The position numbers were made by a program, and so were the translations under genes. From assembly GCF_000821085.1 (NCBI RefSeq), contig NZ_CCXR01000001.1:4385001-4449000 (forward strand): DNA of 64,000 bases. Direction: 5' to 3'. The DNA comes from Bacillus sp. B-jedd (GTDB lineage Bacteria; Bacillota; Bacilli; Bacillales; Cytobacillaceae). Every line of letters starts with the position of its first letter. Positions within the stretch are counted from its first letter, which is position 1. The notes below the pieces were generated by a model. The model made no database searches, had not been told where the DNA came from, and worked only from the letters and a program-made list of their open reading frames with translations. Below, one piece after another: positions 1 to 16,168 of this stretch.

Positions 1-1609
<1,609 letters not shown>

Positions 1610-1616
1610 CACTCGA

Positions 1617-1643
1617 AGGCAACCCGAAAGGGTTGTCTTTTTT
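1617..1643 (+). terminator. rRNA operon terminator
   Basis: Hairpin GGCAACCC-gaaa-GGGTTGTC followed by TTTTTT. The same terminator follows the 5S gene at 31500. Confidence 0.9.
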
Positions 1644-1747
1644 GGTGTTTAAAGAACCCCCAAGTCAATTTGTGGAATCGATCTTTATTTTGCCTCTCCT
1701 ACGAACCACTGGAACCGCCCCCCGCTTCAGAAATCATGGCTGTTTCA

Positions 1748-1791
1748 AAAAGCGAACATTAAGGATTAAAATTATTTTATTGTTCGTTGTT
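1748..1791 (+). promoter_or_regulatory. PurR operator: inverted PurBox pair before purE
   Basis: Box 1 is AAAAGCGAACATT at 1748-1760, 12 of 13 matches to the PurBox AWWWCCGAACWWT. Box 2 lies on the other strand at 1779-1791 and reads AACAACGAACAAT, 11 of 13. The gap is 18 nt. The pair lies just upstream of the -35 box, as in B. subtilis, where PurR bound without PRPP represses the pur operon. The match was made by eye. The same pair architecture, with the same gap, precedes purR at 48668. Confidence 0.75.
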
Positions 1792-1793
1792 TG

Positions 1794-1822
1794 TTGACGC
1801 GTGCTTTTTTTGTTGTTATGAT
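1794..1822 (+). promoter_or_regulatory. sigma-A promoter of the pur operon
   Basis: TTGACG (1794-1799), a 17-nt spacer, then TATGAT (1817-1822). The predicted start near 1829 puts the riboswitch at the start of the transcript. Confidence 0.75.
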
Positions 1823-1846
1823 GGAGGCGACATCGATATAGTTTTA

Positions 1847-1917
1847 CCCTTGTATAATTTTGGGGATATGGCCCATAAGTTTCTACCTGGCGACCGTGAA
1901 TTGCCGGACTATGAGGG
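1847..1917 (+). promoter_or_regulatory. purine riboswitch aptamer, guanine class
   Basis: Contains the invariant purine-aptamer blocks in order: TATAAT after P1, GATATGG, TTTCTACC, the CCGTGAA loop, and GGACTATGAGGG closing P1 (CCCTT pairs with GAGGG). The junction base that selects the ligand is C1909 in GACTAT, which indicates guanine/hypoxanthine; adenine riboswitches have U there. It sits between the pur promoter and an intrinsic terminator, so ligand binding should cause premature termination as in other Bacillaceae pur leaders. Confidence 0.93.
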
Positions 1918-1988
1918 AAAGTAGTGCATGAAGGGGTATGGTGTCTTTATTTTTACATATCTCTGTTTGCAATTATTTGAGGACTTTT

Positions 1989-2047
1989 TTAAGCCCTGGC
2001 TGACTGCTTTCTCTTGTAGGAGAAGCTTTTGGCCTGGGCTTTTTATT
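1989..2047 (+). terminator. riboswitch-controlled intrinsic terminator
   Basis: AAGCCCTGGC at 1991-2000 pairs imperfectly with GGCCTGGGCTT at 2031-2041, followed by TTTATTTT. It lies 70 nt after the aptamer and 25 nt before purE, the expected expression platform of an OFF switch. Confidence 0.85.
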
Positions 2048-2071
2048 TTGCTTTTGAGGATGGTGGGGATT

Positions 2072-2560
2072 ATGGAAGTGAAGGTTGCAGTTATTATGGG
2101 CAGCAAGTCGGATTGGGAGACGATGAAGCATGCGTGTTGTGTGCTTGAAGAGCTTGGCGTTCCATTTGAAAAAAAGGTCGTTTCCGCTCACCGGACCCCT
2201 GACTTGATGTTCAGCTTCGCGGAAGGAGCGCGGGCACGGGGACTTGAAGTGATTATTGCCGGGGCAGGCGGTGCGGCACATTTACCAGGGATGGTAGCGG
2301 CAAAAACCATTGTTCCAGTTATCGGCGTTCCAATCAAGTCAAGAGCGCTGAATGGATTGGATTCACTGTTATCCATTGTCCAAATGCCTGCTGGCGTACC
2401 TGTAGCGACAATGTCTATCGGAGAAAGCGGAGCAAAAAATGCCGGATTGCTTGCTGCCCAAATCCTTGCCCTAAAAGATCCGGCGCTAGCTGAAAAAATT
2501 GAAGAGATGAGAAAAGCAGCCGGTGAAGCGGCGGAAGAAAGCAGTGATCAGCTTGTCTAG
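2072..2560 (+). CDS. purE: N5-carboxyaminoimidazole ribonucleotide mutase PurE
   Basis: Converts N5-CAIR to CAIR in purine synthesis. The 162-residue protein starts [18 protein letters not shown] and has the family's active-site motifs SKSD near residue 11 and SAHRTPD near residue 41, plus the glycine-rich [11 protein letters not shown]. The ATG at 2072 is chosen because it gives the usual family length and follows GGTGGGG. An in-frame extension to ATG 1928 would run through the riboswitch terminator and is unlikely. It is the first gene of the pur operon, and its end overlaps purK. Confidence 0.96.
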   Translation: MEVKVAVIMGSKSDWETMKHACCVLEELGVPFEKKVVSAHRTPDLMFSFAEGARARGLEVIIAGAGGAAHLPGMVAAKTIVPVIGVPIKSRALNGLDSLLSIVQMPAGVPVATMSIGESGAKNAGLLAAQILALKDPALAEKIEEMRKAAGEAAEESSDQLV

Positions 2561-3704
2561 AAAGGTTATTTTGCCGGGTGCGACAATTGGCATCATTGGA
2601 GGCGGACAGCTTGGAAGGATGATGGCACTCTCCGCAAAGGCGATGGGTTACAGGATTGCAGTCTTGGATCCCAATCCTGATTCACCGTGCGGCCAGATCG
2701 CCGACGAAAAGATGATTGCTCCCTACGATAGCGTCGAGGCAATTGCACAGCTTGCGGAACGTAGTGATGTGATTACATACGAATTTGAAAATATTGATGT
2801 ACAGGCGCTTGAAGAAGCTTCTAAAATCAGCTGGGTTCCCCAGGGAACGAAACTGCTTAAGATTGCCAGGAACCGAATCACTGAAAAAAAGGCAATCACT
2901 GAAGCTGGGCTTCCAGTTGCTCCCTACATGCCTGTAATGACAGATAAAGAGTTAAATGTCGCCATAAAAGAACTTGGCTATCCTTGTGTCATTAAGACAA
3001 CAACAGGGGGATATGACGGAAAAGGCCAGGTAGTTGTAAAAGATGAGGGCGACCTCCTAAAAGCTGTTGAACTTCTCAGGCAGGGACCGTGTGTGATGGA
3101 GAAATGGCTTTCATTTTCAAAGGAAATCTCGGTTATCACAGCCAGGAACACCGCTGGGGAAAGTGCAGTCTTCCCGGTTACTGAAAATATTCATAAAAAC
3201 AATATCCTTCATGAGACAATCGTGCCGGCAAGAATCAATTCAAAGTCGGAAAAAAAGGCGGCGGAACTGGCTGTCCAGCTTGCGGATTCACTCGGGCTGG
3301 TGGGCACGATCGCGGTTGAGATGTTCCTGATGGAGGATGGCTCGATTTTTATCAATGAAATTGCACCCAGGCCCCATAACTCGGGCCACTATACAATTGA
3401 AGCGTGTGAAACATCCCAGTTTGCCCAGCACATCCGGGCAGTTTGCAACCTGCCGCTTGGCAATACAACTTTGCTGAAGCCGGCCGTCATGGTAAATGTT
3501 CTCGGGGAACATCAGGAAATGCTGTTAATGGCGGCGCCAGAACTGCGCAATTGGAATATTCATCTTTACGGCAAAAATGAGGTGAAGCCGGGCCGCAAAA
3601 TGGGGCATGCGACATTGCTCCGTGATTCTGTTGAAGCGGCACTTCAAGAAATTGAAACCGTCGGAATATGGTCAGAAAGGCGAAAAGCGACAATCAGCGG
3701 TTGA
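2544..3704 (+). CDS. purK: N5-carboxyaminoimidazole ribonucleotide synthase PurK
   Basis: ATP-grasp ligase that carboxylates AIR with bicarbonate and ATP to N5-CAIR, the substrate of PurE. The N-terminal dinucleotide-fold motif [13 protein letters not shown] is clear, as are the ATP-grasp core ([11 protein letters not shown]) and the metal-binding [12 protein letters not shown]. Start GTG 2544 follows GGAAG inside the purE end (17-nt overlap) and gives 386 residues; GTG 2523 is an alternative. In Bacillus the next gene is purB, but here an 84-nt gap leads directly to purC. Confidence 0.95.
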   Translation: MISLSRKVILPGATIGIIGGGQLGRMMALSAKAMGYRIAVLDPNPDSPCGQIADEKMIAPYDSVEAIAQLAERSDVITYEFENIDVQALEEASKISWVPQGTKLLKIARNRITEKKAITEAGLPVAPYMPVMTDKELNVAIKELGYPCVIKTTTGGYDGKGQVVVKDEGDLLKAVELLRQGPCVMEKWLSFSKEISVITARNTAGESAVFPVTENIHKNNILHETIVPARINSKSEKKAAELAVQLADSLGLVGTIAVEMFLMEDGSIFINEIAPRPHNSGHYTIEACETSQFAQHIRAVCNLPLGNTTLLKPAVMVNVLGEHQEMLLMAAPELRNWNIHLYGKNEVKPGRKMGHATLLRDSVEAALQEIETVGIWSERRKATISG

Positions 3705-3788
3705 GAAAGATAGAACTGATTGGTAAGTAATACATTTTTGCGTACCGAAAGTTAAGCCACAATTAACCATGGAGAGGAGACAGGACAG

Positions 3789-4490
3789 ATGGGTGAGCTT
3801 TTGTATGAAGGGAAGGCGAAAAAGATTTACAGCACGGATGAAGAGCAGGTCGTGCTGGTGGAATACAAAGATTCAGCCACAGCGTTCAACGGGGAAATGA
3901 AGGCGGAAATCGTAGGTAAGGGACGGCTCAATAATGAAATCAGTTCTCTGCTTTTCGCAAATCTGCATGAAGCAGGTATCGAGTCGCATTTTATTAAAAA
4001 GATTTCCCCAGTCTCGCAGCTTGTAAAAAAAGTGGCGATTATCCCCCTTGAAGTAGTCGTCCGCAATATTACTGCTGGCAGCATGGCCAAGCGGCTTGGA
4101 CTGGAGGAAGGCCGGCCACTGAAAAAGCCGATTGTCGAGTTTTACTTGAAGGATGACAGCCTTGGCGACCCGCTCATTACGGAAGACCATGTCCTCGAAC
4201 TTGAGGCAGCAACTCTTGGCGAAATAGAAATTTTGAAAGAAAAGGCTCTTGCCGTAAATGCCTTTTTAACTCCATTTTTCACTGAACTTGGCGTTCAGTT
4301 GGTCGATTCTAAGCTTGAGTTTGGCAAAGATGCATTGGGGAGAATCATTCTGGCGGATGAAATATCTCCCGATACGTGCCGCCTTTGGGACATGGAGACG
4401 AATGAGAAGCTTGATAAAGATGTATTCAGAAGGAATCTTGGCAGCATTACTGAAGCGTACGAAAAAATACTAGTCCGATTGGGAGGCTGA
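3789..4490 (+). CDS. purC: phosphoribosylaminoimidazole-succinocarboxamide synthase PurC
   Basis: Ligates aspartate to CAIR with ATP to give SAICAR. The 233 residues begin with the family signature LYEGKAKKIY and include VEYKDSATAFNG, VVVRNITAGS and DEISPDTCRLWD, all typical of SAICAR synthetase. A strong GGAGAGGAG lies upstream of the ATG. The next reaction, splitting SAICAR to AICAR and fumarate, needs PurB, which is not encoded here. purS follows after 3 nt. Confidence 0.96.
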   Translation: MGELLYEGKAKKIYSTDEEQVVLVEYKDSATAFNGEMKAEIVGKGRLNNEISSLLFANLHEAGIESHFIKKISPVSQLVKKVAIIPLEVVVRNITAGSMAKRLGLEEGRPLKKPIVEFYLKDDSLGDPLITEDHVLELEAATLGEIEILKEKALAVNAFLTPFFTELGVQLVDSKLEFGKDALGRIILADEISPDTCRLWDMETNEKLDKDVFRRNLGSITEAYEKILVRLGG

Positions 4491-4493
4491 ATC

Positions 4494-4748
4494 ATGGTTA
4501 AAGTGAAAGTATTTGTCACGTTGAAGGAAAGTGTTCTGGATCCGCAAGGGAAGGCTGTATCAAACGCGCTTCATTCACTGGGGTATGAAGAGGTGACGGA
4601 TGTACGAATTGGCAAGTATATGGAGCTTTTCATTGAGCCGGCAGGAAGGGACATTGAAACGGTTGTCCGCGAGGCGTGTGAAAAACTGCTTTCCAATCCT
4701 GTCATTGAAGATTACCGCTATGAAATCGAGGAGGCTGTCATCCTATGA
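4494..4748 (+). CDS. purS: phosphoribosylformylglycinamidine synthase subunit PurS
   Basis: Small subunit (84 residues) of the three-part FGAM synthase of Gram-positive bacteria. It bridges PurQ and PurL and is needed for ammonia transfer. It starts [19 protein letters not shown], the conserved PurS opening. Its end overlaps the purQ start by 4 nt (ATGA), indicating translational coupling that helps keep the subunits in balance. Confidence 0.95.
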   Translation: MVKVKVFVTLKESVLDPQGKAVSNALHSLGYEEVTDVRIGKYMELFIEPAGRDIETVVREACEKLLSNPVIEDYRYEIEEAVIL

Positions 4749-5428
4749 AATTCGCAGTAATTGTCTTTCCAGGTTCGAATTGTGACGCGGATATGCTTCA
4801 TGCTATCAATGATGAGCTTGGTGCCGAAGCGGAATATGTCTGGCATACCGAATCAAGTCTTGAAGGCTACGATGGGATTCTTTTGCCGGGGGGATTTTCA
4901 TACGGCGACTATCTGCGCTGCGGGGCGATTGCCCGGTTCAGTGCGGTCATGGCGGAAATCATCCGGGCAGCGGAAGCAGGAAAACCAATCCTTGGTGTCT
5001 GCAATGGGTTCCAAATCTTGCTTGAGGCTGGGCTCCTCCCTGGTGCGCTTAGAAGGAATGACAGCTTAAAATTCATCTGCTCGCCAGCCAAAATCAAGGT
5101 CGAAAACAACCGGACGATGTTTACGGGCGGTTACGGGGCAGGCCAGGTGCTGTCAATCCCAGTTGCCCACGGGGAAGGCAATTATTTTTGCGATGAGGAA
5201 ACGCTTGCGAAACTAAAAGCAAACGGGCAAATTGTTTTTACATATAAAGAAAATATCAATGGAAGCCTTGAAAATATCGCAGGCATCGTCAATGAACAAG
5301 GGAATGTCCTTGGCATGATGCCGCATCCGGAGAGGGCTGTCAATACCCTGCTCGGAAGTGCCGATGGACTGGCGCTGTTCCAATCAATTGTGAAGCATTG
5401 GAGGGAATCACATGTTGTTAAAGCTTGA
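4745..5428 (+). CDS. purQ: FGAM synthase glutaminase subunit PurQ
   Basis: Class I glutamine amidotransferase supplying ammonia to PurL. The nucleophile is Cys86 in GVCNGFQIL, and the His-Glu pair lies in MPHPERAVN near residue 195. [14 protein letters not shown] is the usual oxyanion-loop region. The 227-residue length is normal. Its start overlaps purS by 4 nt and its end overlaps purL by 17 nt. Confidence 0.96.
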   Translation: MKFAVIVFPGSNCDADMLHAINDELGAEAEYVWHTESSLEGYDGILLPGGFSYGDYLRCGAIARFSAVMAEIIRAAEAGKPILGVCNGFQILLEAGLLPGALRRNDSLKFICSPAKIKVENNRTMFTGGYGAGQVLSIPVAHGEGNYFCDEETLAKLKANGQIVFTYKENINGSLENIAGIVNEQGNVLGMMPHPERAVNTLLGSADGLALFQSIVKHWRESHVVKA

Positions 5429-7631
5429 GCCGTCTCCAGAACAAATCAAGTCAGAAGGTTTATACAAGCAAATGGGGCTTTCAGATGAAGAGTTTACGAG
5501 AATTGAAGAAATTCTTGGGCGCCTCCCGAATTATACGGAAACTGGGTTGTTTTCGGTCATGTGGTCCGAGCATTGCTCTTACAAGAATTCTAAGCCGATT
5601 CTGAAAAGGTTCCCGACGAAAGGCGAACGCGTCCTTCAGGGTCCGGGTGAAGGAGCGGGAGTCGTTGATATTGGCGACGGCCATGCAGTTGTGTTCAAAA
5701 TTGAAAGCCACAATCATCCGTCCGCCATTGAACCATACCAGGGCGCCGCGACTGGAGTGGGCGGCATCATCCGAGATATTTTCTCGATGGGCGCAAGGCC
5801 TGTGGCCCTATTGAACTCGTTGCGGTTTGGGGAACTAGATTCATCGCCGCGCGTCCGTTATCTTTTCAAGGAAGTCGTCTCCGGGATTGCCGGATATGGA
5901 AATTGCATAGGCATCCCGACGGTTGGCGGGGAGATTCAATTTGATGCTTCTTATGATGGCAACCCGATTGTCAATGCGATGTGTGTCGGTCTCATCAACC
6001 ATGAGGACATGAAAAAGGGGCTCGCCAGCGGCGTGGGGAACACAGTCATGTATGTTGGAGCGAAGACAGGCCGGGATGGTATCCACGGGGCGACATTCGC
6101 TTCCGAGGAATTGACCGATGAGTCTGAGGAGAACCGCCCGGCAGTCCAGGTTGGCGACCCGTTCATGGAAAAGCTTTTGCTTGAGGCATGCCTGGAACTT
6201 ATAAAATCGGATGCCCTTGTCGGCATTCAGGATATGGGTGCTGCCGGGTTGACGAGCTCGAGTGCCGAAATGGCAAGTAAAGCGGGCTTCGGGATTGAAA
6301 TGGATCTCGACCTAGTCCCGCAAAGGGAAACTGGGATGACGGCGTATGAAATGATGCTGTCCGAATCCCAGGAACGGATGCTCATTGTCGTCAAAAAGGG
6401 CCGTGAGCAGGAAATTATCGAGCTTTTTTCAAAATATGAACTTGAAGCCGTTGCGATTGGCACGGTTACAGAAGATAAAAAACTCCGACTGATACACCAG
6501 GGAGAAGTGGCGGCGGACGTACCGGTCGATGCGCTTGCCCTTGATGCGCCCGTTTACCATAAACTGTCGGCGGAACCGGACTATTTCCGCCAGTTTCAGG
6601 CGATGGGGAACCCGGTGCCGGAAGTGGCGGATTTTACAGAGACACTCATAAGCCTCTTAAAGCAGCCGACCATTGCTTCAAAGGAATGGGTGTACAATCA
6701 ATACGATTATATGGTCAGGACAAGTACGGTTGTCGCCCCGGGTTCCGATGCGGCAGTGATTCGGATCCGCGGCACAAAAAAGGCACTGGCGATGACAACA
6801 GACTGCAATTCGCGTTACTTGTATCTTGACCCCGAAACCGGCGGGAAAATCGCCGTGGCGGAAGCGGCCAGGAATGTCATTTGTTCAGGGGCTGAGCCGC
6901 TTGCGATCACTGATAACCTCAATTTCGGCAGCCCGGAAAAACCGGATATCTTCTGGCAGATGGAAAAGGCCGCAGATGGAATCAGTGAGGCATGCCGCGT
7001 ACTGAATGCCCCGGTCATCGGAGGGAACGTCTCGCTTTATAATGAAACAAACGGCAAGGCGATTTACCCGACGCCGGTCATCGGCATGGTTGGACTCATC
7101 ACTGATACAAGCCACATTACAACCCAGGAATTTAAACAAGCCAGTGACCTGATTTATTTGCTTGGTGAAACAAAGGATGAGTTCGGAGGTTCTGAATTGC
7201 AGAAGCTTATCCATGGCGATATTTTTGGCAAAAGCCCCGCTCTTAATCTTGAAACGGAAGCGAAACATCAGGCAGCTGTTCTTGAAGCGATCCGCTTCGG
7301 GCTTGTCCAGTCGGCGCATGACCTTTCCGAAGGCGGCCTTGCGGTTGCCCTTGCCGAATGTGCGATTGGCTCTAAAGGGCTTGGCGCAGCAGTTGATCTG
7401 GAGGGAAATCCAGTTTCGACCTTATTCAGTGAATCGCAGTCCCGCTTCCTTTTGACCGTAAAAAAGGAAAACAGCGGCATTTTCGAGTCCATGACTGGAG
7501 CCCGTTTGATTGGCGTTGTCACGGAAGAACCGGCCCTTAAAGTTAGGATTAATGGAGAAACCATTATCGATGAAAAAATTGAGAAGCTGGAATCCGCCTG
7601 GAGAGGAGCCATTCCATGCTTGCTGAACTAA
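5412..7631 (+). CDS. purL: FGAM synthase subunit PurL
   Basis: Synthetase subunit that uses ATP and ammonia to turn FGAR into FGAM. At 739 residues it is the short PurL form that works with PurS and PurQ. Visible motifs include [12 protein letters not shown] with the catalytic His, [26 protein letters not shown], and the second-half AIRS-type segments [13 protein letters not shown] and [16 protein letters not shown]. It starts inside purQ after GGAGGGAA and overlaps purF by 16 nt. Confidence 0.97.
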   Translation: MLLKLEPSPEQIKSEGLYKQMGLSDEEFTRIEEILGRLPNYTETGLFSVMWSEHCSYKNSKPILKRFPTKGERVLQGPGEGAGVVDIGDGHAVVFKIESHNHPSAIEPYQGAATGVGGIIRDIFSMGARPVALLNSLRFGELDSSPRVRYLFKEVVSGIAGYGNCIGIPTVGGEIQFDASYDGNPIVNAMCVGLINHEDMKKGLASGVGNTVMYVGAKTGRDGIHGATFASEELTDESEENRPAVQVGDPFMEKLLLEACLELIKSDALVGIQDMGAAGLTSSSAEMASKAGFGIEMDLDLVPQRETGMTAYEMMLSESQERMLIVVKKGREQEIIELFSKYELEAVAIGTVTEDKKLRLIHQGEVAADVPVDALALDAPVYHKLSAEPDYFRQFQAMGNPVPEVADFTETLISLLKQPTIASKEWVYNQYDYMVRTSTVVAPGSDAAVIRIRGTKKALAMTTDCNSRYLYLDPETGGKIAVAEAARNVICSGAEPLAITDNLNFGSPEKPDIFWQMEKAADGISEACRVLNAPVIGGNVSLYNETNGKAIYPTPVIGMVGLITDTSHITTQEFKQASDLIYLLGETKDEFGGSELQKLIHGDIFGKSPALNLETEAKHQAAVLEAIRFGLVQSAHDLSEGGLAVALAECAIGSKGLGAAVDLEGNPVSTLFSESQSRFLLTVKKENSGIFESMTGARLIGVVTEEPALKVRINGETIIDEKIEKLESAWRGAIPCLLN

Positions 7632-9028
7632 GGGGACTGAACGAGGAATGCGGGATTTTTGCCGTCTGGGGACATGAAGATGCGGCGAAAATTACGTATT
7701 ACGGCCTCCATAGCCTGCAGCACAGGGGCCAGGAAGGCACAGGAATCATTACTTCGGACGGCTTGGAATTAGCCGGGCATAAAGGGGAAGGGCTCGTTGC
7801 CGAAATCTTCACTGAGCAGGTTTTGGCAGGCTTGAAGGGACACGCGGCCATCGGGCATGTCCGGTATGCAACAGCGGGCGGGGGCGGATATGAAAATGTC
7901 CAGCCCCTTCTCTTCCACTCCCAGTCCGGGAGCATGGCGCTCGCCCATAACGGAAACCTCGTCAATGCCAACCTGATTAAATCAATTCTAGAGCAGCAGG
8001 GCAGCATCTTTCAGACGAGTTCGGATACAGAGGTTCTGGCCCACCTGATCAGGAGGAACAGTGAGTGGGTTTTGAAGGATCGTGTCAAAAATGCCCTCAA
8101 GCAAATAGAAGGGGCGTTCGCTTACGTTCTTTTGACAGAAAAAGAGCTGATTATCGCCCTTGACCCGCAAGGCTTGAGGCCGCTATCGCTCGGAAAAATC
8201 GGAGACGCTTATGTAGCCGCCTCAGAAACATGCGCCTTTGATGCAATCGGGGCGCGGTTTATCCGGGACATTTTGCCGGGGGAACTGCTGGTGATCAATG
8301 AGCATGGCCTGCATACCGAGTTTTTTGCTGAAAGCAGAGATGAAGCGATTTGTACGATGGAATATATTTATTTCTCGCGCCCTGACAGCAACCTGCAGGG
8401 AATCAATGTCCATTCGGCGAGGAAGAATCTCGGCAAGCGGCTGGCGCTGGAAGCGGGAATCGAAGCCGATGTCGTCACGGCGGTTCCTGATTCGGGTGTT
8501 TCGACAGCTATCGGGTATGCGGAGGCATCAGGTATTCCGTATGAATTGGGGTTGATTAAAAACCGGTATGTCGGCCGGACATTCATCCAGCCGTCCCAGG
8601 AGCTGAGGGAGCAGGGGGTTAAAATGAAGCTTTCTCCGGTCAGGGGAGTAGTTGAAGGGAAGCGGGTCATCATGGTCGATGATTCGATCGTGCGCGGTAC
8701 GACGAGCAAGAGAATTGTCACGATGCTGAAGGAAGCGGGAGCCTCAGAGGTGCATGTAGCCATCAGTTCCCCGCCGATTACACATCCCTGCTTTTACGGG
8801 ATTGATACATCAACGAAGGAAGAATTGATTGCCCATCGGCATTCAGTTGAGGAAATCCGCAAGCTGATCGGGGCGGATTCGCTCACCTTCCTCAGTACGG
8901 AAGGCATGGTCGAAGCAATCGGACGGAAAAATGCGGGGAGAAACTGCGGACAATGTCTCGCCTGCTTTACAGGCGAATATCCGACTGAACTGTACCCTGA
9001 TACACTCCAATACTATTATCAAAAATAA
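7616..9028 (+). CDS. purF: amidophosphoribosyltransferase PurF
   Basis: First committed enzyme of purine synthesis, making phosphoribosylamine from PRPP and glutamine. Residues 1-11 are a propeptide ([11 protein letters not shown]) removed to expose Cys12, the glutaminase nucleophile in [12 protein letters not shown]. The PRPP loop is [16 protein letters not shown]. Cysteines in AICTMEY, HPCFYG and NCGQCLAC match the [4Fe-4S] ligands of the B. subtilis enzyme, which make it oxygen-sensitive and stability-regulated. 470 residues, normal length. Confidence 0.97.
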   Translation: MLAELRGLNEECGIFAVWGHEDAAKITYYGLHSLQHRGQEGTGIITSDGLELAGHKGEGLVAEIFTEQVLAGLKGHAAIGHVRYATAGGGGYENVQPLLFHSQSGSMALAHNGNLVNANLIKSILEQQGSIFQTSSDTEVLAHLIRRNSEWVLKDRVKNALKQIEGAFAYVLLTEKELIIALDPQGLRPLSLGKIGDAYVAASETCAFDAIGARFIRDILPGELLVINEHGLHTEFFAESRDEAICTMEYIYFSRPDSNLQGINVHSARKNLGKRLALEAGIEADVVTAVPDSGVSTAIGYAEASGIPYELGLIKNRYVGRTFIQPSQELREQGVKMKLSPVRGVVEGKRVIMVDDSIVRGTTSKRIVTMLKEAGASEVHVAISSPPITHPCFYGIDTSTKEELIAHRHSVEEIRKLIGADSLTFLSTEGMVEAIGRKNAGRNCGQCLACFTGEYPTELYPDTLQYYYQK

Positions 9029-9072
9029 CTTCCGGAGAAGCCGGGGGATTCTGAAGAAAAAGGGAGGCCGCC

Positions 9073-10098
9073 ATGTCACAAGCGTATAAAGACGCTGGCG
9101 TCAATATTGAGGCCGGCTATGAAGCGGTGGAAAAGATGAAACGGCACGTCAAAAAAACAATACGTCCCGGAGTTATTGGAGGCCTTGGCGGATTCGGGGC
9201 GATGTTTGACCTATCAGCCCTAAATTTAAAGGAGCCTGTCCTTGTATCGGGAACGGATGGAGTCGGGACAAAGCTGATGATTGCATTCAGGATGGGCCGG
9301 CATGACACAATCGGGATTGATGCTGTAGCCATGTGCGTGAATGATATCGTCGTCCAGGGTGCGGAGCCGCTTTATTTTCTAGATTATATCGGCTGCGGAA
9401 AGGCCGACCCCGCCAGGATTGAAGCGATTGTAAAAGGGGTTGCTGATGGCTGCGGACTGGCCGGCTGCGCACTCATAGGAGGCGAGACTGCTGAAATGCC
9501 AGGGATGTATGAACCGGAGGAATATGATCTGGCGGGTTTTGCGGTTGGTGCCTGCGAAAAATCGGAGCTGATAGATGGTAGCGACATTCGCGAGGGAGAT
9601 GTGCTAATTGGCCTTGAGTCGAGCGGCCTTCATAGCAATGGCTTTTCACTGGCGAGGAAGGTGTTTTTTGAAAAAGCGGGCTTGGAAGTCGACGATTACG
9701 TGAATGAACTCGGCTGTACTTTGGGCGAGGAACTGCTGAAGCCGACGAAAATCTATGTGAAGCCGATTCTGTCAGCCTTAAAAAAATTCCCCATCAAAGG
9801 AATGTCCCATATTACCGGCGGAGGGTTTCATGAAAATATTCCGAGGATGCTTCCTGAAGGGCTTGGAGCGGATATTTCAGCGGGAAGCTGGGAAATGGCG
9901 GCTGTTTTCCCGCTGCTCGAACGGCTGGGCGGATTACAGAGGGAAGAAATGTACCATGTTTTTAATATGGGCATCGGTATGGTGATCGCAATTGAGGAAG
10001 CTTTTGCAGAGGGGATGATCAGCCATCTCGAAGAATGCGGGGAGCGTGCTTCGATTATTGGCCGGGTGACTGGGGAGAAAGGGATTCGGATTTCATGA
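9073..10098 (+). CDS. purM: phosphoribosylformylglycinamidine cyclo-ligase PurM
   Basis: AIR synthetase: ATP-driven ring closure of FGAM. Family motifs are [15 protein letters not shown], the [11 protein letters not shown] loop, [13 protein letters not shown] and [14 protein letters not shown]. 341 residues, typical. GGGAGG lies 8 nt before the ATG. The stop overlaps the purN start as ATGA. The 44-nt gap after purF is the longest in the operon apart from the missing purB site, with no terminator seen. Confidence 0.97.
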   Translation: MSQAYKDAGVNIEAGYEAVEKMKRHVKKTIRPGVIGGLGGFGAMFDLSALNLKEPVLVSGTDGVGTKLMIAFRMGRHDTIGIDAVAMCVNDIVVQGAEPLYFLDYIGCGKADPARIEAIVKGVADGCGLAGCALIGGETAEMPGMYEPEEYDLAGFAVGACEKSELIDGSDIREGDVLIGLESSGLHSNGFSLARKVFFEKAGLEVDDYVNELGCTLGEELLKPTKIYVKPILSALKKFPIKGMSHITGGGFHENIPRMLPEGLGADISAGSWEMAAVFPLLERLGGLQREEMYHVFNMGIGMVIAIEEAFAEGMISHLEECGERASIIGRVTGEKGIRIS

Positions 10099-10709
10099 GA
10101 AAAATAGCGGTGTTTGCATCCGGAAACGGCAGCAATTTTCAAGCAATCATTGATGCGGTGAAGACGGGGCTGTTTGAGGCGGACATCCGCCTGCTCATTT
10201 GCGACCGCCCCGCTGCTTATGCGGTTGAGCGCGCCAAATCAGCGGGTATAGAAACATTTTTATTCAATCCGAAGGACTATCCTAATAAGGAATCATTCGA
10301 AAAGGTGATTGCCGGGAAGCTCGCCGACGCCGAAGTGGAATGGCTTGTCCTGGCCGGCTATATGAGATTGATCGGACCGGTTCTTCTTTCTTCTTATGGA
10401 GGCAGAATTGTCAATATCCATCCTTCGCTGCTTCCGGCCTTTCCCGGAAAGGATGCGATCGGCCAGGCGCTTGCCGCCGGCGCGGACAGAACGGGTGTCA
10501 CAGTCCATTTTGTCGATGAGGGGATGGATACCGGCCCGGCCATTGCCCAGGCCGAAGTTCCAATTCATGAAGGAGACACTGCAGATAGCCTACAGGCAAG
10601 AATTCAGGAAGTCGAGCACAGCCTCTACCCATCAGTGCTCCGGTCTTTACTAAACAATCAGGGGGATGAAAATCGTGCAAAAGCGGGCACTGGTTTCCGT
10701 TTCAGATAA
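10095..10709 (+). CDS. purN: phosphoribosylglycinamide formyltransferase PurN
   Basis: Transfers a formyl group from 10-formyl-THF to GAR. From ATG 10095 the protein is 204 residues and opens [18 protein letters not shown]. The catalytic signature [10 protein letters not shown] and the downstream [11 protein letters not shown] supply the expected Asn, His and Asp. The start overlaps purM, and the C-terminus overlaps purH by 35 nt. Confidence 0.96.
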   Translation: MRKIAVFASGNGSNFQAIIDAVKTGLFEADIRLLICDRPAAYAVERAKSAGIETFLFNPKDYPNKESFEKVIAGKLADAEVEWLVLAGYMRLIGPVLLSSYGGRIVNIHPSLLPAFPGKDAIGQALAAGADRTGVTVHFVDEGMDTGPAIAQAEVPIHEGDTADSLQARIQEVEHSLYPSVLRSLLNNQGDENRAKAGTGFRFR

Positions 10710-12210
10710 AAAAGGCATTACATCATTCGCAGCCGAGCTTGCCGAGCTAGGCTATGAACTTATTTCTACAGGGGGAACGAAGCGGGCACTCGAGAGTGCG
10801 GGCATACCGGTAACCGGCGTCAGTGATATTACCGGATTTCCGGAAATTCTTGAAGGCCGGGTAAAAACGCTGAATCCAAAAATCCACGGAGGCCTGTTGG
10901 CAAAATTGAATGACCCTTCTCACAGACAGCAGCTTGAAGAGCATGGGATCAAGCCGATCAGCATTGTATGCGTCAACCTCTACCCCTTCCGTGAAACAAT
11001 TTCAAAACCGGATACAGCGGTGGAGGAAGCGATTGAAAATATTGATATTGGCGGTCCGTCCATGCTCAGGGCAGCGGCGAAAAATCATCAGGATGTTACT
11101 GTCGTAACGGATCCGGAAGATTACAGGGAAGTGCTGCGACAATTGAAGGAAAAAGGCGAGGTGGATGGCGGGACGAGGCGCAGGCTCGCCGCGAAAGTTT
11201 TCCGTCATACAGCAGCCTATGACGCGCTCATCGCATCCTACTTGACCGGGCTGTCCGGTGAAGAGTTCCCGGAAAGCCTGACCGTTACATTTGATTTGAA
11301 GGAAAAACTCCGTTACGGGGAAAATCCCCATCAGCAAGCGGCGTTTTACAAAAATCCACTTGGCGGGAAAGAGTCGATTGCCGGAGCGGACCAGCTTCAC
11401 GGTAAAGCACTCTCTTATAATAATCTCAATGATGCTAATGCGGCTCTCGAGATTGCCAGGGAATTTTCCGAACCTGCCGCCGTTGCAGTCAAGCATATGA
11501 ACCCGTGCGGTGTCGGGACGGGTGAAACGATTTTCGAAGCCTATTCGAAAGCCTATGAAGCCGATCCGGTTTCCATTTTTGGCGGGATTGTCGCCTTCAA
11601 TGGCGAGGTTGACGGCGAGACAGCGGCAAAGCTCCATGAAATTTTTCTGGAGATTATTATTGCGCCTTCTTTCAGCGAAGAAGCCCTTGAGATTTTGCAA
11701 AAGAAAAAGAATCTTCGCTTGTTAACCGTTTCGGCGGAGGAAAAAGGGAATCCGGAAAAAAAGCTCGTTTCCATAAAAGGCGGCTTGCTCATTCAGGATG
11801 AGGATACAAATAGTCTCAAGGAAGCAGCAGTAACCATCCCAACAAAGCGGCAGCCGACAGTAGCTGAATGGAAGGCACTGAAGCTTGGCTGGAAGGTTGT
11901 CAAACATGTAAAATCCAATGCGATTGTGATTGCAAATGCGGAAAAGACGGTCGGGATCGGCGCCGGGCAAATGAACCGGATCGGAGCGGCGAACATCGCG
12001 CTTTTGCAGGCAGGGGAAGCGGCAATAGGAGCGGCCATGGCATCGGATGCGTTTTTCCCGATGGACGATACCGTTGAGGCCGCGGCCAAAGCGGGCATTA
12101 CCGCCATTATCCAGCCGGGCGGCTCTATCCGGGACGAAGACTCTATTAAAAAGGCGGATGAATACGGAATTGCAATGGTATTTACAGGGATACGCCATTT
12201 TAAACACTGA
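10675..12210 (+). CDS. purH: bifunctional AICAR formyltransferase / IMP cyclohydrolase PurH
   Basis: Catalyses the last two steps to IMP. The N-terminal third is the MGS-like cyclohydrolase domain ([31 protein letters not shown]). The rest is the formyltransferase ([11 protein letters not shown], and [12 protein letters not shown] near the end). GTG 10675 is preferred because AGGGGG lies 9 nt before it, whereas ATG 10666 directly abuts that sequence. The product is 511 residues from GTG, 514 from ATG. Confidence 0.95.
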   Translation: MQKRALVSVSDKKGITSFAAELAELGYELISTGGTKRALESAGIPVTGVSDITGFPEILEGRVKTLNPKIHGGLLAKLNDPSHRQQLEEHGIKPISIVCVNLYPFRETISKPDTAVEEAIENIDIGGPSMLRAAAKNHQDVTVVTDPEDYREVLRQLKEKGEVDGGTRRRLAAKVFRHTAAYDALIASYLTGLSGEEFPESLTVTFDLKEKLRYGENPHQQAAFYKNPLGGKESIAGADQLHGKALSYNNLNDANAALEIAREFSEPAAVAVKHMNPCGVGTGETIFEAYSKAYEADPVSIFGGIVAFNGEVDGETAAKLHEIFLEIIIAPSFSEEALEILQKKKNLRLLTVSAEEKGNPEKKLVSIKGGLLIQDEDTNSLKEAAVTIPTKRQPTVAEWKALKLGWKVVKHVKSNAIVIANAEKTVGIGAGQMNRIGAANIALLQAGEAAIGAAMASDAFFPMDDTVEAAAKAGITAIIQPGGSIRDEDSIKKADEYGIAMVFTGIRHFKH

Positions 12211-14448
<2,238 letters not shown>

Positions 14449-14565
14449 AAAAACAACCGCCCTTTTTTCCAAAAATAGTTCATGTAACCGGTTTATGGAT
14501 TGAATAATCTGACTTCTAGTCGCTGCCTTGACAGTAGAATGCCCTAATTGTTACGCTACTAATAA

Positions 14566-16062
<1,497 letters not shown>

Positions 16063-16068
16063 AACGTT

Positions 16069-16102
16069 CAAGGCAGGGGCAAAATCCTGCCTTTTCTTTT
16101 TT
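16069..16102 (+). terminator. guaB terminator
   Basis: GGCAGG-N8-CCTGCC followed by TTTTCTTTTTTT. Confidence 0.9.
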
Positions 16103-16168
16103 TGCGCGGCGGTAAGGGCCCTGACAGATAAGTGGCAATAAGCTCGCTAAAGTGAATCAGAATTGCCA

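Noticed and set aside
3705..3788. Possible purB remnant between purK and purC
   Set aside because: No frame in this gap resembles the PurB start or end.
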